This document shows, piece after piece, positions 16,328-25,023 of a stretch of DNA of 43,139 bases; positions within the stretch are counted from its first letter, which is position 1, and each line of letters begins with the position of its first letter. The position numbers were made by a program, and so were the translations under genes. The stretch is from Pirellulales bacterium. GTDB lineage: Bacteria; Planctomycetota; Planctomycetia; Pirellulales; DATAWG01. Location of the stretch: assembly GCA_035939775.1 (NCBI GenBank), contig DASZFO010000110.1, positions 1-43,139 of the forward strand, read 5' to 3'. The notes beneath the pieces are model-generated. The model was not told the DNA's origin. It saw only the letters and a list, made by a program, of their open reading frames with translations, and ran no database searches.

Positions 16328-17557
16328 TTGCTGAACAACGATTCGGGGACGAACCAACGTGGAGTTCCCCACCGCCTCGCCAACTTCATCGGTCTAGTCG
16401 TGCCGCCAATTTCCCTTTCCAGCAGTCCGCCGTCGGCTCCGCGCCTCGAGTTCTTTCAGGACGGAAGCAGCGAGCTGCACCGCGTTACGATCGAGCATAG
16501 TCCGTTCAGAATTGGGCGATGCGAAACCTCCGATCTCAGGATCGATTCAGTCCAGGTTTCGCGCGAACATGCCCAACTTTATCAACGAGGAAACATCTGG
16601 ACCATTCGCGATTTGGGCAGCACCAATGGCACGCAAGTGAACGGTAAGTTGGTGCGAGAATCGTTCTTATCCGACGGGGATATTCTAGCGATTGCGGAAA
16701 CCGAGTTGACGTTTGTCGCCTCGTCGGTCACACCGTTCCAGAGAATGGCGACGCAGCCGATTCTACCGCGGGAGTCGAGCAGACCGCCTGCGCTCTTGCC
16801 GTCCGAAATCGCCATCATGCGCGCGTTGACGGAAGCCACGCTTTGGCAGGCGATTTCACTGCAATTGGCGATGGTCGTTTCGCTAGGAAGTGGCGAGGTC
16901 GAAGCCTGTTTCGCACAATTGGCGGAGACGGCGAGCTTCGCCCATCCCGAAATGCACTTCCACGCAGTTCATGCCCTGGGCAGACATTATCGAGAGCTTT
17001 CTCGACGCCGCGCGATCGAATTGGCCCAAGCTCAACCCACGGCGAACCGCATTTTTGTGGCCGCCGACGTCGCCGATTTCGAATCGCCGGAGCAACTGTT
17101 TTCCGATTTAGAGCCACTGCGAGATCGGATCCCGCTCGATTGCGAGCTGGGAGTTACGATCTCGTTGCCGGGCATTCTCGATCCCACGGCGCTCGACGAC
17201 GTTTATCGCGAGGTTCGCAGAGCGGAACTATTGCTGGGCTTCGTCAATTTTCAAGGCAGCACGGGTCAAGTGTTGGAACTCGAATCGTGCGCGCCGGATT
17301 ATTTGGTCTTGTCCGACACGATGTTGAAGGGCGTGACGGCAAGCAGCCAACCTCTGCGTCGGTTGGAACTGGTGCTTTCGACCTGCGAGCAGCTCGGCAT
17401 CAAGGCGGTTCTTCCGCAGTGCGCCTGCCAGAGAACGATTGCTCAATGCCGACAACTCGGTTACGAGTTTGCCGTGCAGACGATGACGGCGCACGAAAAC
17501 GCTGACCGCCGCAACGTAGTGGCCCTTGCCGGCTCGCGAGGAGACCGCAACTGGTAG
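16328..17557 (+). CDS. FHA domain - degenerate EAL domain protein
   Basis: Counted from the TTG at 16328, an FHA domain spans residues about 38-130, with GR (63-64), S78-R-E-H81 and N100-G101, the residues that bind phosphothreonine. Residues about 160-400 follow the EAL phosphodiesterase fold pattern, but the EAL signature reads EAC (in GEVEACF) and the DDFG region reads VNFQG, so cyclic di-GMP hydrolysis is unlikely. A GTG at 16400 is an alternative start just before the FHA domain. The kinase gene starts 18 bases after its stop, which implies one operon, and FHA proteins often read kinase phosphorylation. Confidence 0.75.
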   Translation: MLNNDSGTNQRGVPHRLANFIGLVVPPISLSSSPPSAPRLEFFQDGSSELHRVTIEHSPFRIGRCETSDLRIDSVQVSREHAQLYQRGNIWTIRDLGSTNGTQVNGKLVRESFLSDGDILAIAETELTFVASSVTPFQRMATQPILPRESSRPPALLPSEIAIMRALTEATLWQAISLQLAMVVSLGSGEVEACFAQLAETASFAHPEMHFHAVHALGRHYRELSRRRAIELAQAQPTANRIFVAADVADFESPEQLFSDLEPLRDRIPLDCELGVTISLPGILDPTALDDVYREVRRAELLLGFVNFQGSTGQVLELESCAPDYLVLSDTMLKGVTASSQPLRRLELVLSTCEQLGIKAVLPQCACQRTIAQCRQLGYEFAVQTMTAHENADRRNVVALAGSRGDRNW

Positions 17558-17575
17558 GGTCGGATTGGGATTGTC

Positions 17576-19912
17576 ATGACCACCAGCATTCAACCTCGTG
17601 AAGAGGTCTTTCCGGGCTATCTGCTGACGGAACGGCTAGGCTCCGGTGGCTACGCCGAAGTTTGGCGCGCGCGCGCTCCCGGCGGAATCGACAAGGCCGT
17701 CAAAATCGTCTACGGCTACTACGACGATCAACTGGCGGCGCAAGAAATGAAGGCGATGGAGCGGATCAAGGACGTCCGTCATCCGTTCGTGCTGTCGCTC
17801 GAACGATTCGAAGTGGTCGACGGCCGGCTCGCCATCTTGACCGAACTTGCCGATATGAGCCTGGAACAGCGCGCCCAGCAGTGCCGCGCTCAAGGGTTGC
17901 CGGGCATTCCCCGTGACGAGCTGTTGCGGTTCATGGCCGACACGGCCGAAGCTCTAGACTACCTGGCCCAGCGGCATAGCTTGCAACATCTCGACATCAA
18001 ACCGGCGAATTTGCTGATCTCGGGCGATCACGTGAAGGTCGCCGATTTCGGATTGGTGAAAGAGTTGGCGGCGCGCACCCAAAACTCCATGGTGGCGGGC
18101 ATGACTCCCACCTACTCTTCGCCGGAAATGTTCGACGATGCGCCGTCGCCGCATAGCGATCAATACAGCCTGGCGATCGTTTATCAGGAAATGCTGACCG
18201 GCGTCTTGCCCTTCCCCGGGCGAACGGCTGCGCAGCTTGCCAATCAACATTTGCGATCCCAGCCGCAATTGGCGGCGCTTGCCGAGAGCGACCGGCCAGC
18301 GGTAGCTCAAGCTTTGGCCAAGAATCCTGCCGAGCGATTTCCATCGTGTCGTGCATTCGTGAAGGCGTTGGTCGAAGCGGTCGATCGATCCGCCACTCCG
18401 GCCGCGGCCACAAGCCAATCGAATGAACGAACTGGGATTCGCGGTCACGATAGGTTTTGCCCGCCAATCGCGACGGTGCCGCGAGGTTCCGACCCCGTAT
18501 TGCCGTCGAGGTCCTCCGCGAGCGCCGCGACGGCCACGCAGCCGACCGAAGTGCAACCGCACGGTACGATTGACACCAAAGCGGAACTAAGATTCGCAGC
18601 CGAGGTGCGGCCCCGGGAAAAAATCGTCGACTTCGCGGCCCCCGTGGTTGCTTCGGCGGTGAAAACGACGCAGCCAACGCTGTATATCGCCGTCGGCGGG
18701 GTTGGCATTCGAATTCTTTGCCGGCTTCGCGACTTGCTGGCTCGTCGCGCAGACGCGTCGCAACGATCTTCGGCCGTGGAAATGATCGCGATTGACACGG
18801 ATCGCGCAGAACTTAAGGATGCGTGCTCGGCGAATTGGACCAACCCACTTCCAGCGACCGACGCACTCTACTTGTCGTTAAAACTGCCCCAAGAGTATCG
18901 CGACGAGGGACGAGGCAGTTTCGAATGGTTGAGCCATCGCTGGCTTTACAACATTCCGCGTTCGCTGGAAACACGAGGCTATCGCCCACTTGGCCGACTT
19001 GCGTTGGTCGATCATGTTGACAAGGCATTGTCCCTCATCGATCGAAAAGTGGAGGGATTGGCGGCGATCCACACCGACGATGTCGATCAACAAGAGCCGA
19101 CGGAAATTAGCGTCGTGTTGTTGTTGGGCATGGGGGGCGGCACGGGCGGCGGCATGGCCATCGACCTGGCAAACGCCGTACGGTCTCGCACGCAGGCTTC
19201 AGGACTCCGAGCCCAGGTTCAAGGCGTGCTGATTTGCACCTGCCTGGGAAACACCAGCGCTTCGCCATTCTCGGTCGCAAATACTTACGCTTTGCTCACC
19301 GAGCTGCAGTTCGTCTCCGTATTTGGCAATCAGGGGCCACAAGGAGAGTCAAGCGGTTTGCAGCAGTTGGAGTCGCGCAATCGGCCATTCGATCTGGTTT
19401 ACTGCGTGACGACAAAACACGGCGCGGATCAAGCCGTCGACGACGGGCTGTGGTCGATCGCGAAGCAATTGTCTTTGGCGTCAGCCGATGGCGTTCGTCA
19501 AATGCTGCAATGTTGCCAACAGGCGGCAACTCCGAAAGAACTGGGAGGGTCGGAGCCCCTATTGTTGCGAACATTTGGAAGCGCCCCGAACCCCGCATTG
19601 CAAGCGGACGCGCAGCAAACGCTCGCCAGGGCGGACGTCGATTTGCTGCAATGCGGATATGACCGACGCACTTTGATTATCGTGCCGTCAAGCGCTAAGA
19701 CGAATGAAGCGATCGACGCGTTGACCAAAGCCCGGCCGACAGCCGCGATCGTTTCCGCCGACGTCGACGAATCCGTTGTCTTTTGCGAAGGTTCGGGCAT
19801 TAGCCCATCATCGTTGGCGCGCGGATTCGAGCGGGTTTATCCTGGAATCGCCGAGGCCGCCGGCCGTCTCTTCACGCGCATCGACATTGACTGGACTGCT
19901 TGGACGTTGTGA
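17576..19912 (+). CDS. Ser/Thr protein kinase fused to a tubulin/FtsZ-like domain
   Basis: Residues 14-270 are a Hanks-type kinase: glycine loop GSGGYAEVW (22-30), Lys K43, catalytic loop HLDIKPAN (138-145, a non-RD variant), DFG 157-159 and SPE 182-184. A Pro/Ser/Ala-rich linker (271-365) follows. Residues 367-778 look like a tubulin-superfamily domain: an opening strand with GGVG (374-377), then GMGGGTGGGMAIDLANAV with the GTP-binding tubulin signature at 520-526. There is no membrane segment, unlike many bacterial receptor kinases. It is the second gene of the FHA operon. The fusion suggests phosphorylation coupled to GTP-dependent assembly, which is inference; GTP binding is supported only by the glycine loop. 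Confidence 0.85.
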   Translation: MTTSIQPREEVFPGYLLTERLGSGGYAEVWRARAPGGIDKAVKIVYGYYDDQLAAQEMKAMERIKDVRHPFVLSLERFEVVDGRLAILTELADMSLEQRAQQCRAQGLPGIPRDELLRFMADTAEALDYLAQRHSLQHLDIKPANLLISGDHVKVADFGLVKELAARTQNSMVAGMTPTYSSPEMFDDAPSPHSDQYSLAIVYQEMLTGVLPFPGRTAAQLANQHLRSQPQLAALAESDRPAVAQALAKNPAERFPSCRAFVKALVEAVDRSATPAAATSQSNERTGIRGHDRFCPPIATVPRGSDPVLPSRSSASAATATQPTEVQPHGTIDTKAELRFAAEVRPREKIVDFAAPVVASAVKTTQPTLYIAVGGVGIRILCRLRDLLARRADASQRSSAVEMIAIDTDRAELKDACSANWTNPLPATDALYLSLKLPQEYRDEGRGSFEWLSHRWLYNIPRSLETRGYRPLGRLALVDHVDKALSLIDRKVEGLAAIHTDDVDQQEPTEISVVLLLGMGGGTGGGMAIDLANAVRSRTQASGLRAQVQGVLICTCLGNTSASPFSVANTYALLTELQFVSVFGNQGPQGESSGLQQLESRNRPFDLVYCVTTKHGADQAVDDGLWSIAKQLSLASADGVRQMLQCCQQAATPKELGGSEPLLLRTFGSAPNPALQADAQQTLARADVDLLQCGYDRRTLIIVPSSAKTNEAIDALTKARPTAAIVSADVDESVVFCEGSGISPSSLARGFERVYPGIAEAAGRLFTRIDIDWTAWTL

Positions 19913-20050
19913 AGTCGTCGAGCTGTCCGGTTTAGCTTGAGCCCCCGCATTGCGGCCTGCCTTGCCGTGGTGTTTAATAACGGGTGCTTTGGCCGCCGTT
20001 GCGGCCGATGTGCCACGCGCGGCGCTGGTTCGATGAACTCTTGACCCGTC

Positions 20051-20057
20051 AGGGAGG
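20051..20057 (+). promoter_or_regulatory. Ribosome binding site of the DUF3500 gene
   Basis: AGGGAGG lies 8 bases before the ATG at 20066 and fixes this start. Confidence 0.6.
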
Positions 20058-20065
20058 CTATTGCC

Positions 20066-21160
20066 ATGTCTAAAGCCCAAACGAATCGCCCCTGTCCCGA
20101 TTGTGACGCGGAAACCGAATGGTTCAATCGCCGGGAATTCATGCGCTCTGCCGGTGTTGCGGTCGCGGCGGGTGCAGTCGGCGCCGCCATCGGCTCGTTG
20201 CCGGTGCACGTGCTTGCCGGCGAAACTGCTGGGTCGGTTCCTAGCATTTCGCAAAAACCGGAGTCGATCGTCAAGCAGCTTTACGATTCGCTCAGTGAAA
20301 GCCAAAAGGGCAAAATCTGCTTTGATTGGGATTACATGGACAAATTGCCGGGGGCGAAGAACCGCGGCCTGCTGCGAACTCGCGTGTCGAACAACTGGAA
20401 TATCACTCCCACGATGATCAATTCCGAGTTTTACACCAAAGATCAAAAACAGATGATCCGCGAGGTCTACGAAGGGATCCTCAATCCCGACTGGATCAAG
20501 CGGGTGGACAAGCAAATCGAAGACGACGCCCACGGCTACGGCGAGCAGCAGAGCATCGCCATCTTCGGGCATCCGGGCGTTGACAAGTTCGAGTTCGTGA
20601 TGACCGGCCGCCACATGACGATCCGCTGCGACGGGCATTCGGCCGATCACGTAGCCTTCGGCGGGCCGATCTTTTACGGCCATGCCGCACAAGGGTTCAA
20701 CGAAAAGGCGGACCATCCGGGCAACGTTTACTGGTATCAGGCTCTGGCCGCCAATAAGGTCTACGGGATGCTCGACGAGCGGCATCGCAAACTGGCGCTG
20801 GTCGAGAAGCTGCCCAAGGAAGAGGCCGCCGGCTTCCGCGGTCCCGACGGCCAGTATCCTGGTGTGCCGGTCACCGAGCTTTCGAGCGACCAGAAGGAAG
20901 AGCTGCAGAAAGTGCTCGGCAAGTTGGTCGAGCATTATCGCCAGAGCGATCAAGACGACGCCTTGCGCTGCCTGAAGGTCCAGGGCGGGCTCGATAAATG
21001 CTCGCTGGCCTTTTATCGCGAAGGAGACATCGGCGACGACCAGGTCTGGGATTGCTGGCGGCTCGAAGGGCCGGCCTTCGTCTGGTATTTCCGCGGCGCG
21101 CCGCACGTCCACGTCTGGGTCAACGTGGCCGACGATCCGACAATCAAGTTGAACGCCTAG
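20066..21160 (+). CDS. DUF3500 family protein with Tat signal
   Basis: Function unknown. The N-terminus has a twin-arginine motif N21-R-R-E-F-M26 followed by an Ala/Gly-rich hydrophobic stretch (29-50), so the folded protein is probably exported by Tat. A short Cys pair CPDC (10-13) precedes the signal. The mature part matches the DUF3500 family in length and in blocks such as HPGNVYWYQALAANKVY, with several conserved His and Trp residues (HVHVWVNV near the end). The following thiO and flavoprotein genes are on the same strand but are separated by a palindromic G-rich repeat. Confidence 0.85.
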   Translation: MSKAQTNRPCPDCDAETEWFNRREFMRSAGVAVAAGAVGAAIGSLPVHVLAGETAGSVPSISQKPESIVKQLYDSLSESQKGKICFDWDYMDKLPGAKNRGLLRTRVSNNWNITPTMINSEFYTKDQKQMIREVYEGILNPDWIKRVDKQIEDDAHGYGEQQSIAIFGHPGVDKFEFVMTGRHMTIRCDGHSADHVAFGGPIFYGHAAQGFNEKADHPGNVYWYQALAANKVYGMLDERHRKLALVEKLPKEEAAGFRGPDGQYPGVPVTELSSDQKEELQKVLGKLVEHYRQSDQDDALRCLKVQGGLDKCSLAFYREGDIGDDQVWDCWRLEGPAFVWYFRGAPHVHVWVNVADDPTIKLNA

Positions 21161-21162
21161 GA

Positions 21163-21275
21163 GGGGATTGGGGGCTGGGGACTGGGGGCTGGGGACTCGG
21201 GAAAAGGGACGGGAAAAACAACCGCCATCGGCGGCGTTCTTCTCCAGCCCCCAGCCCCTAGTCCCCAGCCCCTGG
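21163..21275. repeat. Inverted GGGGGCTGGGGACT runs
   Basis: Irregular tandem GGGGGCTGGGGACT words (21170-21200) face the complementary CCCCCAGCCCCTAGTCCCC (21246-21268) across a spacer holding GCCATCGGCGGC. It lies directly before thiO and in frame with it, which gives a false 43-residue extension. Confidence 0.75.
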
Positions 21276-21296
21276 CCGCTGCGGCTCCGCCGCACC

Positions 21297-22427
21297 ATGC
21301 ACGATTGCCTGATTGTCGGCGGCGGCGTAATTGGACTTTCGCTGGCCTACGAATTGGCGCGACGCGGGATGAAGGTCCGCGTGGTGGATCGGCAACTCCC
21401 CGGCCGCGAGGCCTCGTGGGCGGCCGCCGGAATCATGCCCCCAGCGCCGAGCCGGCCCGATCTCACTCCGCTCGAACGGCTGACGGCGCTGAGCATGCGG
21501 CTCCACGCCGATTGGGCCGGACGGCTCCTCGAAGAGACGGAAATCAACTACGGCTATCAGCGGTGCGGCGGATTCCAACTGGCAGACAGTGATGCCGCGG
21601 TCGCCGAACTCCAGCGGCAAGCGGCGATCTGGCGGCAAGACGGGGTTGCCGTCGAGTCGCTATCCCCCGCGGCAGTCAGCGAGTTGGAGCCGGCGCTGGC
21701 CGAGGCCGCCGAGAGTGGCTTGCTCCGCTCGGCCCTGTTGCTCCCCGATGAAGTGCAAATCCGCAATCCGCGCTTTTTGCAAGCCCTCACCTCCGCCTGC
21801 GCCGCTCGCGGAGTCGAGATCACGGCCGGGGCGGAGGTCGAGGAATTCGACTGTGATGGCGGGCGAATGCGCGCCGTGCGAACGCGCCACGGGCAGCTTG
21901 TGGCCGATCGGTTTTGCATCACCAGCGGCTGCTGGAGCGGCCTACTGTTGGCACGGCTGGGGATTCCGGTCGCCGTTAAGCCGATCCGCGGGCAGATCGT
22001 GTTGCTCTCGATGCCCGATATGATCCTGAAGCGGATCGTTTACGTCGGGCCGCATTATTTCGTCCCGCGCGACGACGGGCGGATTCTGGTCGGCTCGACG
22101 CTCGAAGACGTCGGCTTCAATCGGCAGACCACGTCGGCCGTGATTCGCGATCTGCTCGATTTGGCGATGGCTTGGGTTCCCGCCCTCCGTGAGGCCGATT
22201 TCGAGCGCTGTTGGGCCGGCTTGCGACCTGCCAGCGGTGACGGACTGCCCTATTTGGGGCGCTTGCCGGGCTTGGATAATGCCTATGTGGCCGCGGGACA
22301 TTTCCGCAGCGGGCTGATTCTCTCGCCGGCGACCGCCGTGGTGATGGCCCAGTTGATTCAAGGGCAAGAGCCGGCCGTCGATTTGCATCCTTTCCGGGCG
22401 GAAAGAGAGTTGGCGCATGGCCGTTGA
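21297..22427 (+). CDS. thiO: Glycine oxidase ThiO-like FAD enzyme
   Basis: Oxidises glycine to the imine used in thiazole formation for thiamine. The FAD-binding loop is GGGVIG (8-13 from the ATG at 21297), followed by a Glu/Asp-ended strand (VRVVD) and the family blocks ASWAAAGIM near residue 45 and GHFRSGLILSPATA at the C-terminus. Length (376) fits ThiO and related DAO-type oxidases. The next flavoprotein gene overlaps its last 11 bases, indicating translational coupling. No other thi genes are in the window, so a related D-amino-acid oxidase role cannot be excluded. Confidence 0.85.
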   Translation: MHDCLIVGGGVIGLSLAYELARRGMKVRVVDRQLPGREASWAAAGIMPPAPSRPDLTPLERLTALSMRLHADWAGRLLEETEINYGYQRCGGFQLADSDAAVAELQRQAAIWRQDGVAVESLSPAAVSELEPALAEAAESGLLRSALLLPDEVQIRNPRFLQALTSACAARGVEITAGAEVEEFDCDGGRMRAVRTRHGQLVADRFCITSGCWSGLLLARLGIPVAVKPIRGQIVLLSMPDMILKRIVYVGPHYFVPRDDGRILVGSTLEDVGFNRQTTSAVIRDLLDLAMAWVPALREADFERCWAGLRPASGDGLPYLGRLPGLDNAYVAAGHFRSGLILSPATAVVMAQLIQGQEPAVDLHPFRAERELAHGR

Positions 22428-23664
22428 CACGCCTGCCCGAATCGCGATCCTGGGGGCCGGGCCGATCGGGCTGGAAGCGGCGCTCTACGCTCGATACTTG
22501 GGCTACGACGTCGATCTTTACGAGCGCGGCCGGGTCGCGGAGCATCTGCGGCAATGGGGGCACGTCCGGCTGTTTACGCCGTTTTCCGCAAACTCCTCTC
22601 CGCTCGGCGTAGCCGCTCTGGCGGCACAAGACACCGATTGGAAGCCGCCCGCTGCCGACGCGCTCTTGGCTGCCCGCGAGTTGGTCGAGCGCTATCTCGT
22701 GCCGCTCGCGCTATCCGATCTGCTGGCCGATTGTCTTCACGAGCGGAGCGAGATCGTGACAGTCGGGCGCGGCGCTTTGCTCAAGGGAGACCTCTCGGGC
22801 GAGGAGCGCGCGGAGGCCGATTTTCGCTTGCTGCTGCGATCGCACGGCGCGGCCGGCGAGCCGCTCGGCGATCGATTCGCCACGGCCGACGTGGTGATCG
22901 ACGCGACTGGCGTTTTTTGTCAGCACAATTGGCTAGGACAAGGTGGCCTTCCGGCGATCGGCGAATCGGCCGCCGCGCCCCACATCGAGTACGGCCTGCC
23001 AGATATCTTGGGGCGCGATCGCGAGCATTATGCGCATCATCATACGCTGGTCGTTGGCGCCGGCCACTCGGCGGCGGCGGCGGTTGTCGCGCTGGCCCGA
23101 TTAGGACACGAAGCGCCATACACCAGAGTGACCTGGGTGGTGCGGCGCGACAGCGAGGCTGATGGCGGTCCGATTCGCCGGATCGCCGGCGATCCGTGGA
23201 TCGAGCGCGATCGTTTGGCTTGCTCCGCGAATCAGTTGATCGGCGGCGAGATCGGACATCTGTCGTTTTTGCCCGGCACCGCGGTCGAGCAGATCACGTG
23301 GCATGGCAGCGGCCATCCGTTTCAAGTTCGCCTCGCCGGCCGGCAAGCCGTCGAGATGGAGGTGGACCGGATCGTGGGGAACGTTGGATTCCGCCCGAAC
23401 GGCCAGATTTATGCCGAATTGCAAGTGGCCGAGGATCCGGCAACGGCGGCGCCGACTCGCTGGTTTGCGGAGCAAGAACCGGCAGCGCTCGTGACCGCGG
23501 AGCCGGATTTTTACGTTCTGGGCGCGAAGAGCCTCGGCCGAGTTTCGCAGTTCACGATCGCCGACGGGCTGAAGCAAATCCGCCAGTTGTTCACGATCAT
23601 CGGGGATCGTCCGGATTTGGATTTGTACTCGGGCCAAAGGCTGGCAGCTTATGTCCGAAGGTAG
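22417..23664 (+). CDS. FAD/NAD(P)-dependent oxidoreductase, unassigned
   Basis: A 415-residue two-dinucleotide-fold flavoprotein. The first loop is GAGPIG (13-18) with a downstream acidic residue (VDLYERG), and a second Rossmann loop VVGAGHSAAA lies near residue 210, as in pyridine-nucleotide disulfide-type or flavin monooxygenase-like enzymes. There is no redox CxxC. The end (DFYVLGAKSLGRVSQFTIADGLKQI) resembles the FAD-binding C-terminus. It overlaps thiO, so a linked amine or thiamine-related reaction is possible, but the substrate is not known. Confidence 0.8.
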   Translation: MAVDTPARIAILGAGPIGLEAALYARYLGYDVDLYERGRVAEHLRQWGHVRLFTPFSANSSPLGVAALAAQDTDWKPPAADALLAARELVERYLVPLALSDLLADCLHERSEIVTVGRGALLKGDLSGEERAEADFRLLLRSHGAAGEPLGDRFATADVVIDATGVFCQHNWLGQGGLPAIGESAAAPHIEYGLPDILGRDREHYAHHHTLVVGAGHSAAAAVVALARLGHEAPYTRVTWVVRRDSEADGGPIRRIAGDPWIERDRLACSANQLIGGEIGHLSFLPGTAVEQITWHGSGHPFQVRLAGRQAVEMEVDRIVGNVGFRPNGQIYAELQVAEDPATAAPTRWFAEQEPAALVTAEPDFYVLGAKSLGRVSQFTIADGLKQIRQLFTIIGDRPDLDLYSGQRLAAYVRR

Positions 23665-23824
23665 GTCGTGCGATGCACGCCGTGGCCGACGCTGCCAGCG
23701 TCGGCGAAAACCCGATGCCAGAGCCAGTTTTCACGTCTTGATTCGCATTCGTCTAAGAGGGAAAATCAGATAAGAGTTCTCGCTATGCGATAGTTTTGAG
23801 ATCAAGCCGAAGAGGAGGCTGACC

Positions 23825-24886
23825 ATGCTGGCTCCAAACCGGAATCCGACGTGGATAGGCGTCGTAATCGCGAGTATTGCCGCCTTTGGCGCGCTTTCGC
23901 TCACCCGCGCCGACGACGCCCCGCCGACGGAAAAGAAAGACGCGGCCAAGTCGCAGCCATCGCGGGCCGAGATTGGGCAGTGGATCAAGGACCTCGATAG
24001 CGACACCTTCGCCACTCGTCAGACCGCGGCCGAGATGCTCTATCAGACCGGGAAGCCGGCGATCGAGCCGGTCGCCGAGGCCTCCGTCGGCAGGAGTCTT
24101 GAGGTGACGATGCAGGCGATCAATATCCTCCACCGGCTGTCGCAATCCGCCGACAAAGAAACCCATGATGCGGCCAAAGACGTGCTCGAGCGGCTGGCGA
24201 AGAGCGAAAGCGCCGCGGCCGCTCCGGCTAAGCAAGCGCTCGCCCCGCCCCCCGCGGCCAATCCACCGATGGCAAACCCGGCCGTCGTTCGCGGCTTCGG
24301 CGGTTTCGGCGGCGGCTTCGGCGGAAACATCCAGATCATGCCCGGCGGCGCGATTCCCGCTGGCGGAATGCAGGTGTTTCGCATTCAAGCCAACGGGGCC
24401 AACGCCCATCGCGTCTCCGATGTGAACGAAAACGGCAAGCGCACCCACATCGAGGAAGACCAAAACGGGATCGAGGTCAAGGTGACGGAGAAGGTCAATG
24501 GGCAAGAAAAGACCGACACGTTCAAGGCCAAGGATGCCGACGAGCTGAAGAAGAAATTCCCCGAGGCACATAAGCTTTACGAGAAGTATATGAATGGTCC
24601 CGGCATCCAGATCCAAGCTCAGGCGATTCCAATCCAGATTGGCGGCCTCTTCCCACCCGGTGCTCTTCCGCCCGGATTCGCTCCTCCAGCCGCGCAAAAC
24701 ACCGAGGCGCAAAGACAAGCCGCGCGCGCGATCGCCGAGGCGCAGAAGCGGATCGCCGAGGCGACCGAGAAGCTGAGGAAGAACACCGGCTCGGCGCCCA
24801 ACGCCGGCGAGTTGAAGCGAGCGGCCGATCAACTCGACGAGGCCCGCAAGCGCCTCGACGAAGCCCGCGACAAACTTGGCGACTAA
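23825..24886 (+). CDS. Secreted HEAT-like / Gly-rich / coiled-coil protein
   Basis: A signal peptide (residues about 10-29, ending LTRADDA) is followed by a short helical repeat region (47-125) of HEAT type, a Pro/Ala linker, a Gly-Phe-rich patch (GGFGGGFGG), a small charged domain and a C-terminal coiled coil rich in Ala, Glu, Lys and Arg (300-353). An AGGAGG about ten bases before the ATG supports this start. No enzymatic motif is seen. Similar architectures occur among planctomycete exported proteins of unknown role. Confidence 0.75.
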   Translation: MLAPNRNPTWIGVVIASIAAFGALSLTRADDAPPTEKKDAAKSQPSRAEIGQWIKDLDSDTFATRQTAAEMLYQTGKPAIEPVAEASVGRSLEVTMQAINILHRLSQSADKETHDAAKDVLERLAKSESAAAAPAKQALAPPPAANPPMANPAVVRGFGGFGGGFGGNIQIMPGGAIPAGGMQVFRIQANGANAHRVSDVNENGKRTHIEEDQNGIEVKVTEKVNGQEKTDTFKAKDADELKKKFPEAHKLYEKYMNGPGIQIQAQAIPIQIGGLFPPGALPPGFAPPAAQNTEAQRQAARAIAEAQKRIAEATEKLRKNTGSAPNAGELKRAADQLDEARKRLDEARDKLGD

Positions 24887-24910
24887 CGCCCCGCAACCCA
24901 GCCGAAGAAC

Positions 24911-25020
24911 GGCTAACCGATCCGGCGGGGAGAAGGGGACAGCCCCCGTTTTGCTGCGCCGACCATCGCGGCGATGGTGCCCTCGCAAAAGGGGGACAGT
25001 CCCCGCCGGATTGGTTAGGC
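24911..25020. repeat. MITE-like palindrome, second copy
   Basis: Begins GGCTAACCGATCCGGCGGGG and ends CCGCCGGATTGGTTAGGC, with an inner palindrome ACCATCGCGGCGATGGT. It fills the gap between convergent genes and ends 3 bases before the DUF502 stop codon. Confidence 0.85.
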
Positions 25021-25023
25021 GTT

